In this document: piece after piece, positions 45,476-56,135 of the stretch | Position numbering within the stretch: position 1 is the stretch's first letter | How the letters are laid out: each line of letters begins with the position of its first letter | The notes under the pieces: generated by a model | Told to the model about the DNA's origin: nothing | Database searches by the model: none | Seen by the model: the letters and a program-made list of their open reading frames with translations, nothing else | Program-made: the position numbers and the translations under genes | Origin: Daucus carota subsp. sativus | Lineage: Eukaryota > Streptophyta > Magnoliopsida > Apiales > Apiaceae | Direction: 5' to 3' | Assembly (NCBI RefSeq): GCF_001625215.2 | Contig: NC_030383.2 | Location: 2,058,779 to 2,122,778, forward strand | DNA length: 64,000 nt

Positions 45476-46834
45476 TTCTTGAATCAAACAATAACATAAA
45501 ACTAGGAAACTGATACATGCATTGACACATACATAATGCAGATTCACATTCTCAGCACCATATCAAGAAATGCAAGAAAAGGCTCAATCTTTACACACAT
45601 TATCCACAATAACAGAAAGGGAGAAAAAGATGGAGATATAATACCAGATTTAAAGGGCTTCAATAAAAATCACAGGATGAAATCTTAGGTCTCAGATATA
45701 ACACAGTGGATAAACAAAGCTGGATTTCTGGTAATCAAGAATATTGTAAAATTGTGGAGAGAGGGATAACAAATGCTAATAGTAGTAGTTTTTTTTTTTT
45801 CTTTTGGTGGAGAAGAAAGATATAAAATTTCCCCTACTTTCCCTCTTCTTCGCTCTATTTTCCTGATATTTCTCTATTTATATCTATGTTTGTAACTAAA
45901 ATTTCCGATTTAACATATTTTGAAATATATACTTATATGATTCATAAAATTTTGATACTTATATGAATGGGTTTTAAGCCGAACAAGCCTTCAATATCCA
46001 CAAGTTTAATATCGTAGAACAGAAGGATGAAAATCAGATCAGTATATAATTAGGCACTTGACAATAAGTACAACTTCAATGGATATGGAACAGACAATAT
46101 ATATAACTAACTTAACTTCTGGGGCTGAGACCTTTGGATAGAGCAAGACAGAGTTATGGGAAGATGTAACTAACTTGGCTCCCGGGGCTTAGAGCGAGAG
46201 AGGCAATGTATCTAACTAAATTAACTTCTGAAGCTGAGAGCTTCGGATAGAGCAAGACCTCAACTTTAAGCTAAAAACGGGAAAAAAAAATGTCTTGAGG
46301 AATAACTAATTTCCCGTCCAGAAGAGTTTGCATGGGCAACCGCGGAGAAAAAAACCAATTAAACATTCTGAAGATGTCAAATCATAAAGCTATTCATGCC
46401 ATCAAAATATATGTACATTGTACAATCACATGATCATATCATATGTAATCAAACACGCACATATATGCTGTAGCAATAAGATTACTCTATCAGCTGATCA
46501 TAGACTTGCTAGTGCAGCATACTCGTACAAGAAAAGACCCTTAAGGCTGAAATGAATTGAAAAGTAATGGAAGGCGACATTCTTTAAAACAAGGTGAAGA
46601 TTCCTGCTTCACTACCATAGAATCCCAAACAATGGGAAAAATCCTCAATCCAAAACCAGCAGTATTTGTTCTAGCCACATTACAATTTATTATTGTCATG
46701 ATACAATAAATAGAATAGTTTCACAATTTTATTTAAGAAACAAAACATGTGATTGATCATAGAAGATAATTTACGCAAGACAAGCAAAATGAAACGTCTT
46801 ACAACACTATGAAACAATTATGCTAGCCTCCACA
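45476..46834. other. Kinase 5' leader and V-ATPase D 3' flank
   Basis: A possible 5' UTR intron of the kinase runs from about 45643 (AAATCTG|GTATTA on the minus strand) to about 45480. Around 46105-46260 a short imperfect duplication is present (GCTGAGACCTTTGGATAGAGC and GCTGAGAGCTTCGGATAGAGC). No additional gene is recognised. Confidence 0.45.
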
Positions 46835-47620
46835 TCAGAAGATTATATCATCATCTTTCTGCATAGTTGCAGTCAACAAGTTATGAGCAGCATTGACTGA
46901 AATTCCTTTCTGCAATGAAACCTTCTCAACAGCCTGATCCTCTGCAAACTTTCTGGCAGCCTCTAGTTGTCTCTGAATCTCCCTCTTCTTAAAAGCCTGA
47001 ATTTTCTTCAGCCTGAAAAAGTCCTCTCTTTCCAACTCATCCAGCTCCCCCTTGATGTAGGTTATAGTGTTCTCTAACCTGGGCTTCACAACGCTCTCCA
47101 ATGCATTAACCCTGCGATTTGTGGTCTTAATAGCCTCATCAAGTGTCAGAAATGATGTTTGGAGGGATGCTAGCTCTACAAGAACTTCAATGGCTCTCAC
47201 ATAGGCAACACGACAAGCTTGCACCTGCTGGCCACCTCTCGCCAATCCAGTCAAGTCATTCTTCGTCTCTCCTTCAGTGAAATGCTCGAACTTGGGAAGT
47301 TTCACACCTGCAACATTGTCTTGACGTGATCGAATTTTAATAGATGCATTTTGAACATTTTCTAGGACAATATGTTTGACGTTCTCTCCAGCAACATATT
47401 TGGCTTCTGTTAAAGCAAAAGAAGAAGATTTCATGATTGTTCCCATTTCTTCTTTTGTAGAGACAATCTTCTTTAGTATCGCACGAAACTGCACTGTTAA
47501 AGCATCACTTTTCTTCTTCAGAAGAGCATGACCCCTTGTGGCACCAATAAGGCGAGCTTTGATAACTCCAAGCACTGTAACAGTAGGAACAACATTCAGG
47601 CGTTGATTCTGACCAGCCAT
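46835..47620 (-). CDS. VHA-D: V-type proton ATPase subunit D
   Basis: An uninterrupted coding region of 261 residues, the usual length for plant subunit D. Family landmarks are VVPTVTVLGVIKARLIGATR, GHALLKKKSDALT, FALTEAKYVAGEN, GGQQVQACR, TNRRVNALE, EREDFFRLKKIQAFKKRE and the C-terminal DDDIIF. Long helical segments at both ends form the coiled coil of the central stalk. The protein is part of the V1 rotor that couples ATP hydrolysis to proton pumping into vacuole and endomembrane compartments. A 5' UTR intron is likely: TTGACAG|GGTAG ends it near 47640 and TTCAG|GTACGT opens it near 48555. Confidence 0.97.
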   Translation of the reverse strand: MAGQNQRLNVVPTVTVLGVIKARLIGATRGHALLKKKSDALTVQFRAILKKIVSTKEEMGTIMKSSSFALTEAKYVAGENVKHIVLENVQNASIKIRSRQDNVAGVKLPKFEHFTEGETKNDLTGLARGGQQVQACRVAYVRAIEVLVELASLQTSFLTLDEAIKTTNRRVNALESVVKPRLENTITYIKGELDELEREDFFRLKKIQAFKKREIQRQLEAARKFAEDQAVEKVSLQKGISVNAAHNLLTATMQKDDDIIF

Positions 47621-48659
47621 GTTGCCAAATAACTACCCTGTCAAGGAAAAAGTAGTTAGCTGGATACCAAATGTTGATACACTGACCAAGTCCAAACAAC
47701 ATAGTGTAAGAATCAGAAATAGCCTAAGTATATCACCATCTAAACTTTAAATACACACACACACATAAGCATTTTGTTAATATATTCATAAAAATGAATG
47801 CTAACAATGTATAAAAATTATAACAATTAATGTAAACTTCTAAATCTAAAAAGTACAAGGAAAATTATGGTTCCAGGTTTAACGGAGAAACAAGAATCAA
47901 CCTCCAAAACTTATCAATAGCCTCGCTATATTAAACCTCAGTGATCACAGGTTTTTTCCCCAAATCCTAATGACAAAACATTTTCCCGTATACCAATCTA
48001 AATCCCATTTCCTAGATATAGCTGCAGGTGAACACATCAAGAGTAGAAAACACACACGAATGTCCTTAAACTAACAAATATCAACATTCACAGAGAGTAT
48101 TTATAAAATTCAATAGCCCTATCAATTACAATCTCCCGACCAATACCAAAATTCCCGATATCTCATACTTTTAATCTTCTTCAAAAATCCATTCATTCTA
48201 TTCTTCCCGACCAACATAGCCCGCCCATCAAAAACCGCCTTCTTCAATATCACACCACACAGCCAATCATAAATATAACAAGTAATATTTTCAAAATAAA
48301 TAAATAAATAAATATAACAAGTAACAAGTGCATTCAAATAGTAGTCCCAATTAATACCCAAACAAACTAATCAAAACAAAACTAGTTTATCGAAAAATCA
48401 AGCTAATCATAACCAACTAATTCAGCAATTCAATACAATGATCAACTATATATACACAATCAGAAGCGCAAAAGAGTCGAGATCAAGAATCAAGCACTTA
48501 ATCAAACTTGAATCAAAAAATCAAGATTAATCAGTTGAATTAGATAGCTACGTACCTGAATTGTAGATCTGAAACACAATCAATTAGTGATTAAAAAACA
48601 GAAACCCTAGCTGTATAGATCGAGATAGAAAGAGATGTGTGTATAGAAAGATAGATCAA

Positions 48660-49633
48660 GGCATCAAGCTTTTGCTGCTGCTGAGAGACACACATGTACG
48701 AGACAATCATACAGCCCGTGCCTACTTATGTTATGTTCTGTATTAATCATTTATTTTACGGTACTAAAATATTTATTTATACATGTGAGTATGTTATTGG
48801 GCTTTATTACTGGGCTTTGGGTTTGTTTAGGACTGAGCAAAAACAGATTGAATTGGGCCAGATAGTGAACAGTGAATACCAAATACAAAAGGATATATCA
48901 GCTTTAGTACTTGTAAATTAAATTGAGTTGTTTTTATATATAATATATTTTTTTGTCACAAGTTGTTTTTATATTTAAGTTAGTCAATATTGGGAATGAT
49001 ATATACGAAAGAGTAATTTTCAAAAAATATATTCAAAACTTATTTTGCAAAAATCAAAAGAATACTTACTCCATCAACAAATTCTTTTCATAAAACTTGA
49101 AAATGAACGGAGTATATTAATTTATTTTCATAAGATTAGCGCAAGATTTATGTAAAAGTCACATATTTTTACTCACTCGTCAACTTGGTATAAAAATTTC
49201 AAAAATTTATCTTTTCTAGATGATGTTTTACTCAAAAATTAAAATTAAAAAGCCCCACATTCACATCAATTCCAACGATTAAAATAAAACAGATCAAATT
49301 TTTTATTTATTGTGTGCATTTAACCACACCTAAAAAAACCCATATATTTATATAGAAAAATATGGCTAGGATGGCATTTTGGTTATTTAACAGCACTAGT
49401 TCCATACTGAAAACGACATCGTACGCTTTAATAACGTTCAAAAACATAACCCCCAACGGCTAGTTCTTGGTTCAAAAATCAAACATACACACCCTCTGCA
49501 TCAGTCACAAATTAGCACCCAGACAGATCATAGTATCATACCCACTACAAAACTCAAATTCAAGACCCCCAAATATCGAACACATCGAATCTCCCAAAAC
49601 CCGATTGTCGAAAACAAAGATCCAGCAAAAAAG
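48660..49633. promoter_or_regulatory. Divergent promoter region between V-ATPase D and the LTR-split gene
   Basis: The two genes are transcribed away from each other. Near 48795-48865 there are TTGGGCTTT, CTGGGCTTTGGG and TTGGGCCAG, matching TGGGCY site II elements that are common upstream of plant housekeeping genes. They lie about 100-170 bp upstream of the presumed V-ATPase D start. The short open frame at 48694 covers this region and has no domain. Confidence 0.45.
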
Positions 49634-52553
49634 ATGGTGCATTCTTACACACCAGCCTACTACTCATCACTCCATGACTCCATCACATCTATTTGCAAGA
49701 ACATTCTCCCGTTCTCTTTTAGGAAAAAGAGACTGCCGGCGATAGCAGCTGCTGAGCAGAAGCTGTCTGAACACCAATCGGAGAATTTGAAGTGGCAGCA
49801 GAACTCGTTTCATCAAATCTTGAAATTGATTGGCTTGTGTAAGGAAGGGATTGTGCCTGATGAGGAGGTTTCTGCTTTTCGGACTCATCTTCTCGATACC
49901 CTTATTTCTTCTCCGCTTGATCATGAACACGAGTTGATTTTGAAAGATAAGCTCATCTTTTTGCAGGTTAGTCCATCAAGTCATTAATTTTGTTTCCTTT
50001 TTATATTTAAATTTTTTAGGCCTAATACTCCGGCACACATGCCTCCACTGAGACTCGGCCCTGTATTTTTTTTGTCGTTTTATTTTGTTGCTTAGACTTG
50101 TTTTTGTGGTTATGTGTTGAAGGAGTTGCTTTATGCACAATGTATATCCGAAGAAGAGTATCATTCGTCGAAAAGGCCTTTGTTACAGAGACTGGCTGTT
50201 CAAGGAGCTGTGATTGAGGCAAGACTTGTGATTGCTGGGAAACCGAAAGAGAAATCCGAAGAGGAATGGTCATCAATTGACTTGAAGGATGCAAATTGCT
50301 TGATTGGTAAAGAAAAAATGAATTTGGAGAGCAAATCGAAACATAATTCAGCTATTAAGCAAATTAAAGAAGCTGCATCTGTGCTTAGCTTTGTGTCACC
50401 GCATAAAAGTGCAAAATTTAAGGAAGACAAGGGGGTTTATGATCTTGACAAAGAGAATTTCAAGTCAAGTGATCATATATTTTCTTCGTCTAATTCTGAA
50501 AAGAATGAAATGAGGATCTCCCAAGAAAACCCTTTCTGGAATTGTCAAATGAGGGAGAAAGAGAGTGAAACTCGGTCAATTCTAATGGCATCGGAGAGTT
50601 TGCCTGAAGATTTTCCGAAAAGTGGAGGTTCTAAAGTGAAGAAGAAGCCATTTAGGACATTATTTCAAAGAGAAGGACAAGGTGGCGTGGAAAATGGTAG
50701 CAATGTGTTAGAAAATGGAAAGTTTAAAGCATATTTTTTAATATGTTCTTGATGTAATTTCCGGGACATTTTCTTAGTGAAATCCATTGAGAAATAGAGT
50801 TGAATACAGTGGCTTGAAAGAGCTTGAAATGAGAATGTGATTCATTTAATCTGGACAAATGAATCTGGTCAGTATATCTGACAGATACAGATTCATTGAA
50901 TCTGGACAAATGAATCTGGTCGGTATATCTGACAGATACAGATTCATTGAACCTGGACAAATGAATCTGGTCCGAATGTCTGACAGATACAGATTCATTG
51001 AACCTGGACAAATGAATCTGGTCAGAATGTTTGACAGATACAGATTCATTGAACCTGGACAAATGAATCTGGTCAGAATGTCTGACAGATACAGATTCAT
51101 TGAACCTGGACAGATGAATCTGGACGGTGTGTTGGTGCCTTGGCCTCACTATAAATAGTGAGCCTCGACACTTGAGTTGTAGCACGGGAAAAACACAAAC
51201 ACCATTCTCATTCTTCTCTCTTACACTCTCACCATCTACTCCGATATATACACATATACATACTGTTCTCGGGCGAACTGAGGTGTTGATCGCTGTTGAT
51301 CGTACTCGTGTCTGTGAGCGGTTCGGTCTGTGCTGTTTTATCCTGGGAGCGATATTGCGACTACCCATCACAGCGTAGTGGGGCAATAATCACTTCAAGA
51401 ACAGTCTAGTCTTCATCGAAGGGCTAGGCGACTCAGCTGTTCTGTATACTAATTCTAGCGACGGTGTAAGGTGCGCCTTTCTCTTCTTTTCTTGTAATTT
51501 ATCAGTCACTGATTATTGTATATACGATCTTCGTGCATGCTATATTGTTGTGGTTTCGTTGGCCTACACTTGTTTATATAATATAACTGCTCTATACATT
51601 GTTGCTGTGATTTTCACTGTGACTCCCAACACAATGTGCTAGAGGAGAAAGAGCCGAAATCTGGGAAGAAACAATGGGGATTTGAGGGTTTCAAGAAATG
51701 GAAGAAAAGTGATCCTTCTGAGGATGAAACAGCCCCTTTGTCACTAAATGAAAGATCTGATGGTGAAGCTTATTTAGGAAAGCTTGTCGCGAGTCCAATT
51801 GGAGAAGGACCTGATACCAAGCAGATAAAGAAGAAGCTGCATTCTGATGGTTCACCATCTGATTTTTTCGTTGATAAGGTGATAACAAATTCAACCTTTT
51901 TGGTAACTAACATGGTCTGCTAGTTCCTAAACTTGTGTCTAATCTTGAACTTTTTAAATGCAGGTTCTTGGGGATAAAATCAGGAAGGAGCTTTTGCGGA
52001 TTCAAAAGGAACTTGGTGAATCAAATCCTAATGCTCAGTTTACGTAAGCAAATATTTCACATAAATTAATATTTCATTTTTTACTCTTGTATGATGTATT
52101 GTAAGCTTATGCTGTCATCGTGTTATGATGTAACTACCAGGAATGACCAAATTGATGTAATTTCGACTAGGCTTCCTGTGGACAAGGCAGATTTAAAGAA
52201 ATTCTTTCCTAAGTAAGCAGGAAATTTATTTTTTACTCTTTTTAAATCAGATATATATTCTCGTGCTAGTATTTCAAACTATGATCTGTATTTGATTCAG
52301 GTCGTGGTGTGATCGGTATGGTGATGTTGTGTTAAATGTTGTCAGAAAGGAATTCAAGGATCATGTCGGAGAGATGAAAGCCAGTGGCAGGGAGAAGAAG
52401 CAGAGTCCTAAAAGATGGGAAACATTCGATGAAGATGATGATCAGAACTGTCATCCCAATCTCTTTGCTTCGTGTCATGTCCCAATCAAGCAAGCCAATT
52501 CAACTCCACTGAACAGCGATCGCCTTGCATATAGCAGCAGGCCATACTGGTAG
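49634..52553 (+). CDS. Conserved plant protein of unknown function, split by a solo LTR
   Basis: Exons 49634-49966, 50123-51878 (interrupted by the LTR at 50706-51631), 51964-52043, 52141-52212 and 52301-52553. All splice junctions are intact and in phase; without the insertion the frame would be about 520 residues. Visible motifs: YTPAYYSSLHDSITSICKNI at the start, EEYHSSKRPLLQRLAVQGA, ENPFWN, KESETRSILM, KKPFRTLFQREG, KKQWGFEGFKKWKK, ASPIGEGPDTKQIKKKLHSD, RLPVDKADLKKFFPKSWCDR and VVRKEFKDHVGEM. Relatives in other plants are sometimes labelled knotted-1-binding protein 36; I am not sure of that name. As it stands translation would end at 50752 after about 320 residues. Confidence 0.8.
50847..51125. 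repeat. 51-bp tandem repeat array in the solo LTR
   Basis: More than five copies of a 51-bp unit containing AATGAATCTGGTC, CTGACAGATACAGATTCATT and ACCTGGACA. Unit boundaries can be followed from T50864 to T50915 and on at 51-bp steps. Because 51 is divisible by 3, both strands have open frames with a 17-residue period; these are by-products. The array sits upstream of the LTR TATA box, in the position of a U3 enhancer. Confidence 0.93.
51149..51158 (+). promoter_or_regulatory. LTR TATA box
   Basis: CTATAAATAG between the tandem repeats and the likely R region. It points toward the 3' half of the disrupted gene, which it could transcribe. Confidence 0.65.
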
Positions 52554-52599
52554 ATCCTTTGAAAATGAATTATACTATTGCAGGCTAGCAGTCATGCTA

Positions 52600-53387
52600 C
52601 TAATACATATATAATTATTATCGGGTTTGTACAATATTTATTTGTATTACTTGCTGTTGTTTGTGTATTGCTAATGAAGAATGCTCTCTTCAAGCTTTTG
52701 AGATGTGTTATGTTTAAAATGATGATTCTATTGTATTATAAGCAAAACCATTAGTTCAGGTCATTCTCGGGCCTCTCGGCTCAGTTTACAGATGGTTATA
52801 ATTTCAAGTGCTGCTCTGTGATTGATTGTATGATAATTCTACAAAATTTGAAGCAAAACCGTTTGTTTGCATCGTTCTCATTTCTCAGCTCAGTTTTTAT
52901 AGTATAAAACTAAGGGCCCGGGTTCCTTACATAAGTACTAGCATACGTTCAGCTGAAAAAAAGCTCCTGGGATTTTTCACGTCCAGCGCATATGTTCTGC
53001 ACCAGCCCCATAAAACTAATATTTGCAGATTGTTGAAATGTAAAGTTCTGGTGTGTGATTAAACAAATAGGCATGTGCAATCAAAGACACATTTTTATCC
53101 AGATATGAGTCTGCAGACTTCTATTGGAATACAACAAATGCTTAAGCGTCTAATCTGTCTACCGCAAACAAGTTTAAAAAGATGATGGTGAAACTTAGAT
53201 GTAGCTCAAGTGTGGGGAAAAAATAAGAAGCAGATTGAGTAGTAGTAATTTGTGTAATCTGAAAATGTTTCCACTAATGACACTGTTACGTTTAGGAACA
53301 TTCGTGCAAACCTCCATATCTTTCATATATTACCCAAAATAGAAAGACAATTGGGAGAACTTTTATCAAACAAATGTTACTAAGTAA
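52600..53387. other. 3' flank and intergenic DNA
   Basis: Probable 3' UTR of the split gene, then sequence without a recognised gene. An open frame at 52826-53062 has no domain. Confidence 0.4.
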
Positions 53388-53396
53388 TATTTAATA

Positions 53397-54068
53397 GAGT
53401 TAATTACAGTTTGTAACCCCTAGGATTGCTCCAAACGCACTTAAGATCCTGAACTATCAAACGTGACATAATGCACCCTGAACTTTACATTCCCGTGCAA
53501 GTTGTAACCCATAGTCACTATTCCGTCCAAATATGCCGTTAACTTTAACTGTTTGAGAGGTAACAGTGTGTATATTAGTTTCTAACAGCTACTTTACCCC
53601 CTATGACTCCTCAAAGTTTATGTATTATATTTTGAAATTATTTCTGAACACACACAACGATGTAAAAACTATTAAAATAATTTTTAAAATATGTATTTAC
53701 TTTAAAATTTTAAAATAAGTTACATCGTTTATGTAAAAATAATAATAAATTTTCAGATTCTAAATCTAGATACATATTTTAAACTTATTTTAAATTTTTT
53801 TACATCGTTGTGTGTGTTTAGAAATAATTTCAAAATATAATACATAATTTTTTAGGGATCACAAGAGATAAAGTAGCTGTTAGAAACTAATATACACACT
53901 GTTACCTCTCAAACAGTTAAAGTTAACGGCATATTTGGACGGAATAGTGACTATGGGTTACAACTTGCACAGGAATGTAAAGTTCAGGGTGCATTATGTC
54001 ACGTTTGATAGTTCAGGATCTTAAGTGCGTTTGGAGCAATCCTAGGGGTTACAAACTGTAATTAACTC
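53397..54068. mobile_element. Mutator-type MITE with very long inverted repeats
   Basis: The 672-bp element begins GAGTTAATTACAGTTTGTAA and ends with its inverse, TTACAAACTGTAATTAACTC. A 9-bp direct duplication TATTTAATA lies at 53388-53396 and 54069-54077, typical of MULEs. The arms are at least 230 bp each and nearly identical (CCCCTAGGATTGCTCC, AAACGCACTTAAGATCC, CCGTTAACTTTAACTG). Inner segments such as CACAACGATGTAAAAA also pair, so most of the element could form one hairpin. Confidence 0.92.
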
Positions 54069-54161
54069 TATTTAATATATTAATCTTTTCAAAAAGTTTC
54101 ATTGTTTCAATATTTTATTATGATTATTGATTATATCAAATAAATATTAATATTTCTAGCT

Positions 54162-55115
54162 AAAAACTTAATATGTTAGTTTTTGTTGACATAAATTGGC
54201 TTGCTTCTGAGAGTTTGGTGGTGAAGAGAAAATGGGAATATGCATGGGAAAATCTGCAAAATGTGCTCATGCTTCTTCTAATCAGTTCATGGGTATGTCT
54301 CTTCTTGATTTTTGATATTTCTTACATGAACAATATGATATGGTATGCCCTTCTATTACAATTATTTACAATATTCTTTCTTTTTCTCATGATTTTGAGT
54401 GGAATTGCGAAAGGTGTTGATTTTAATTTTGTTTGTTTGTGTGTATTTGTTTGTTTGTTTAATCCATGTGTTTTGTTTGGTTTTTGGCAATTTTTCGTGT
54501 TACATGTGATACGCTTCGTTGTTCGTTTCGCATACGACGAGGCAACTTGATCGATAGCATAGCGGTGGTGGCCGATGGTGGCGGTGACGGCGGCTTCAGG
54601 ACGGGATCCGGTTTCAGAAAGGAAAGTGCTCTAATTGTGCTTTAATTGAGGGCGGTAATTGTGCCTAGTTAATTATGCCTATTTATTGAGGACGTAAATT
54701 GTGCCTCAATTATTGAGGGCATAAATTGTGCTTATTTATTGAGGGCGTTAATTGGGCCTTATTTGAGGGTGTTAATTGTGTCTTAATTAAGGATATTAAT
54801 ATTTTATTATTATGCCTTAATTAAGAGCTTAATTGTCTCAATCATGAGTTATCATGATTGTGGGAATATTTTGATATAATCTGTTAAATATATCGACTTA
54901 TATTCTTTTTGTTTCTCTTGTTTTATTTTCAGGATTCTTGGAAGAAGGCCGGTTTTCTTTTCGGACATTAAAGTTTTATTGTCTAAATTTCCCCGGTCAT
55001 CTTGCATGTCCGACGGTTAGATAATAAGCTTTCTTGAATGAAAAAATTATCACGTGCCGATTCTCGTTGAGATTTATTCTCATTCTAAAAAAAAAAAAAA
55101 AAACTTAATATGTTA
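54162..55115 (+). mobile_element. Short poly(A)-tailed retroposon with 17-bp target-site duplication
   Basis: AAAAACTTAATATGTTA at 54162-54178 and 55099-55115 flanks a 920-bp insert ending in poly(A) (about 55087-55098). The last exon-like piece starts after TTTTATTTTCAG|GATTC (about 54933) and shares its end (TCTAAATTT-C-CGG, CATC-TGCATG, ACGGTTAGAT) with the LINE tail at 25.7 kb. It is probably a 5'-truncated copy from a related family. The open frame at 54173-54550 starts in host DNA and shows no domain. Confidence 0.85.
54640..54800. repeat. Degenerate tandem repeat, about 25-35 bp unit
   Basis: Around six diverged copies of a unit like TTTATTGAGGGCGTAAATTG followed by TGCCT, inside the retroposon. 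Confidence 0.7.
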
Positions 55116-55227
55116 ACATCTTTTTAACTACTTAATCTATTTTGTCTTCGAAGACATTGACAAAATTAAATACATTCTATATTAATTATGTCTAAGCGTT
55201 CGGTGACATTATTCTCAATCATCTTTA

Positions 55228-55261
<34 letters not shown>

Positions 55262-56135
55262 TAACCCTGATTTTATATATATTATAGGTATTAAATCTAA
55301 ATATTTGTTAGAAGTGTTTTGGATAAAAATATTGATCTATTAAAAATGATTGCTTTCATCTCATTGTGATTCAATTTTTTGATGCGTATTTCATTATTTT
55401 TAAAAATAATATTTGGGTATATTATATTTGAATTTTTTTATATAAAAAATTAGATTTTAATTTTTAAAAGACAGAAATATTCAAATATATAATACATACA
55501 TGGATACTTTTTATATTTTCAATTTTATAGTCAAACACAACGAAAATTTTATGTCATATTTATTTTTACACGCAGAGTTTAGAAATTAATACAAACATAT
55601 TTGTGCCAAGGATCTTCAACCGAGGTCAAAATAGTAATATATGGTATTTTATTTACTTTTATTTATAAACGTTAAAAGTAGAGTTTATATTTACAAAATT
55701 ATCATTTATTCTAAATTATTTTTAATCTCAGGAAATCTATCCAATTTTCTCATACAATATATATTTTTTACTTATAAGTTATAACCCAGAAAACCTTTGG
55801 ATAGAGGTGCAATAAAATTAAGACAAATCAAAAAACTTTTTTTTTTGCTAAATAATCAAAAAACTAGTTATTACTTAGCAAAATAAAATAAAATTAGAGA
55901 AATCAACTTAAATGCAGACAATTCAACGAACGAAAGAAAGGTCTCATCAAATTTCTTACATTCAAAGAGGATGAGACGGATCTTGTCCTAAACCAACACT
56001 CATGAGACTCAGATTCTTACAGCCTCCAAACATCCATCTCTGTAAGTTGTTGTACTAATCTAAACTCTTTAATTAATCAACTTTATAGATTTGTTTATGT
56101 ACATATGTGTTTTATTGTCTTAAGAACACATTGAA
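55116..56135. other. Intergenic and 5' leader of the transporter gene
   Basis: AT-rich; a (TTA)n microsatellite at about 55227-55260. A possible 5' UTR intron from CATCTCT|GTAAGT (56042) to TGTCTTAAG (56124) precedes the ATG at 56136. No other gene. Confidence 0.45.

Larger units (their letters stand above)
50701..51636. mobile_element. Solo LTR (TG...CA, 926 bp) with 5-bp target-site duplication
   Basis: The element runs from TGTTAG at 50706 to CCCAACA at 51631, flanked by CAATG at 50701-50705 and 51632-51636. TGTT...AACA ends and a 5-bp duplication are diagnostic of LTR retrotransposons. No internal coding region remains, so it is a solo LTR left by recombination. It has a TATA box at 51149-51158 (CTATAAATAG), and the left part contains 51-bp tandem repeats. 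It lies within exon 2 of the host gene and joins the frame to a stop 16 codons later. Confidence 0.94.

Noticed and set aside
50847-51125. Regular direct repeats that could suggest a CRISPR array
   Set aside because: Units are contiguous without unique spacers, and the window is from a plant nuclear genome.
50724-51386. Long open frames with a 17-residue period on both strands
   Set aside because: They are read-through of the 51-bp tandem array (51 is divisible by 3) inside a solo LTR, not a repeat protein.
54173-54550. 125-codon hydrophobic open frame
   Set aside because: Its start lies in the target-site duplication (host DNA) and the body is AT/GT-rich retroposon sequence; no domain.
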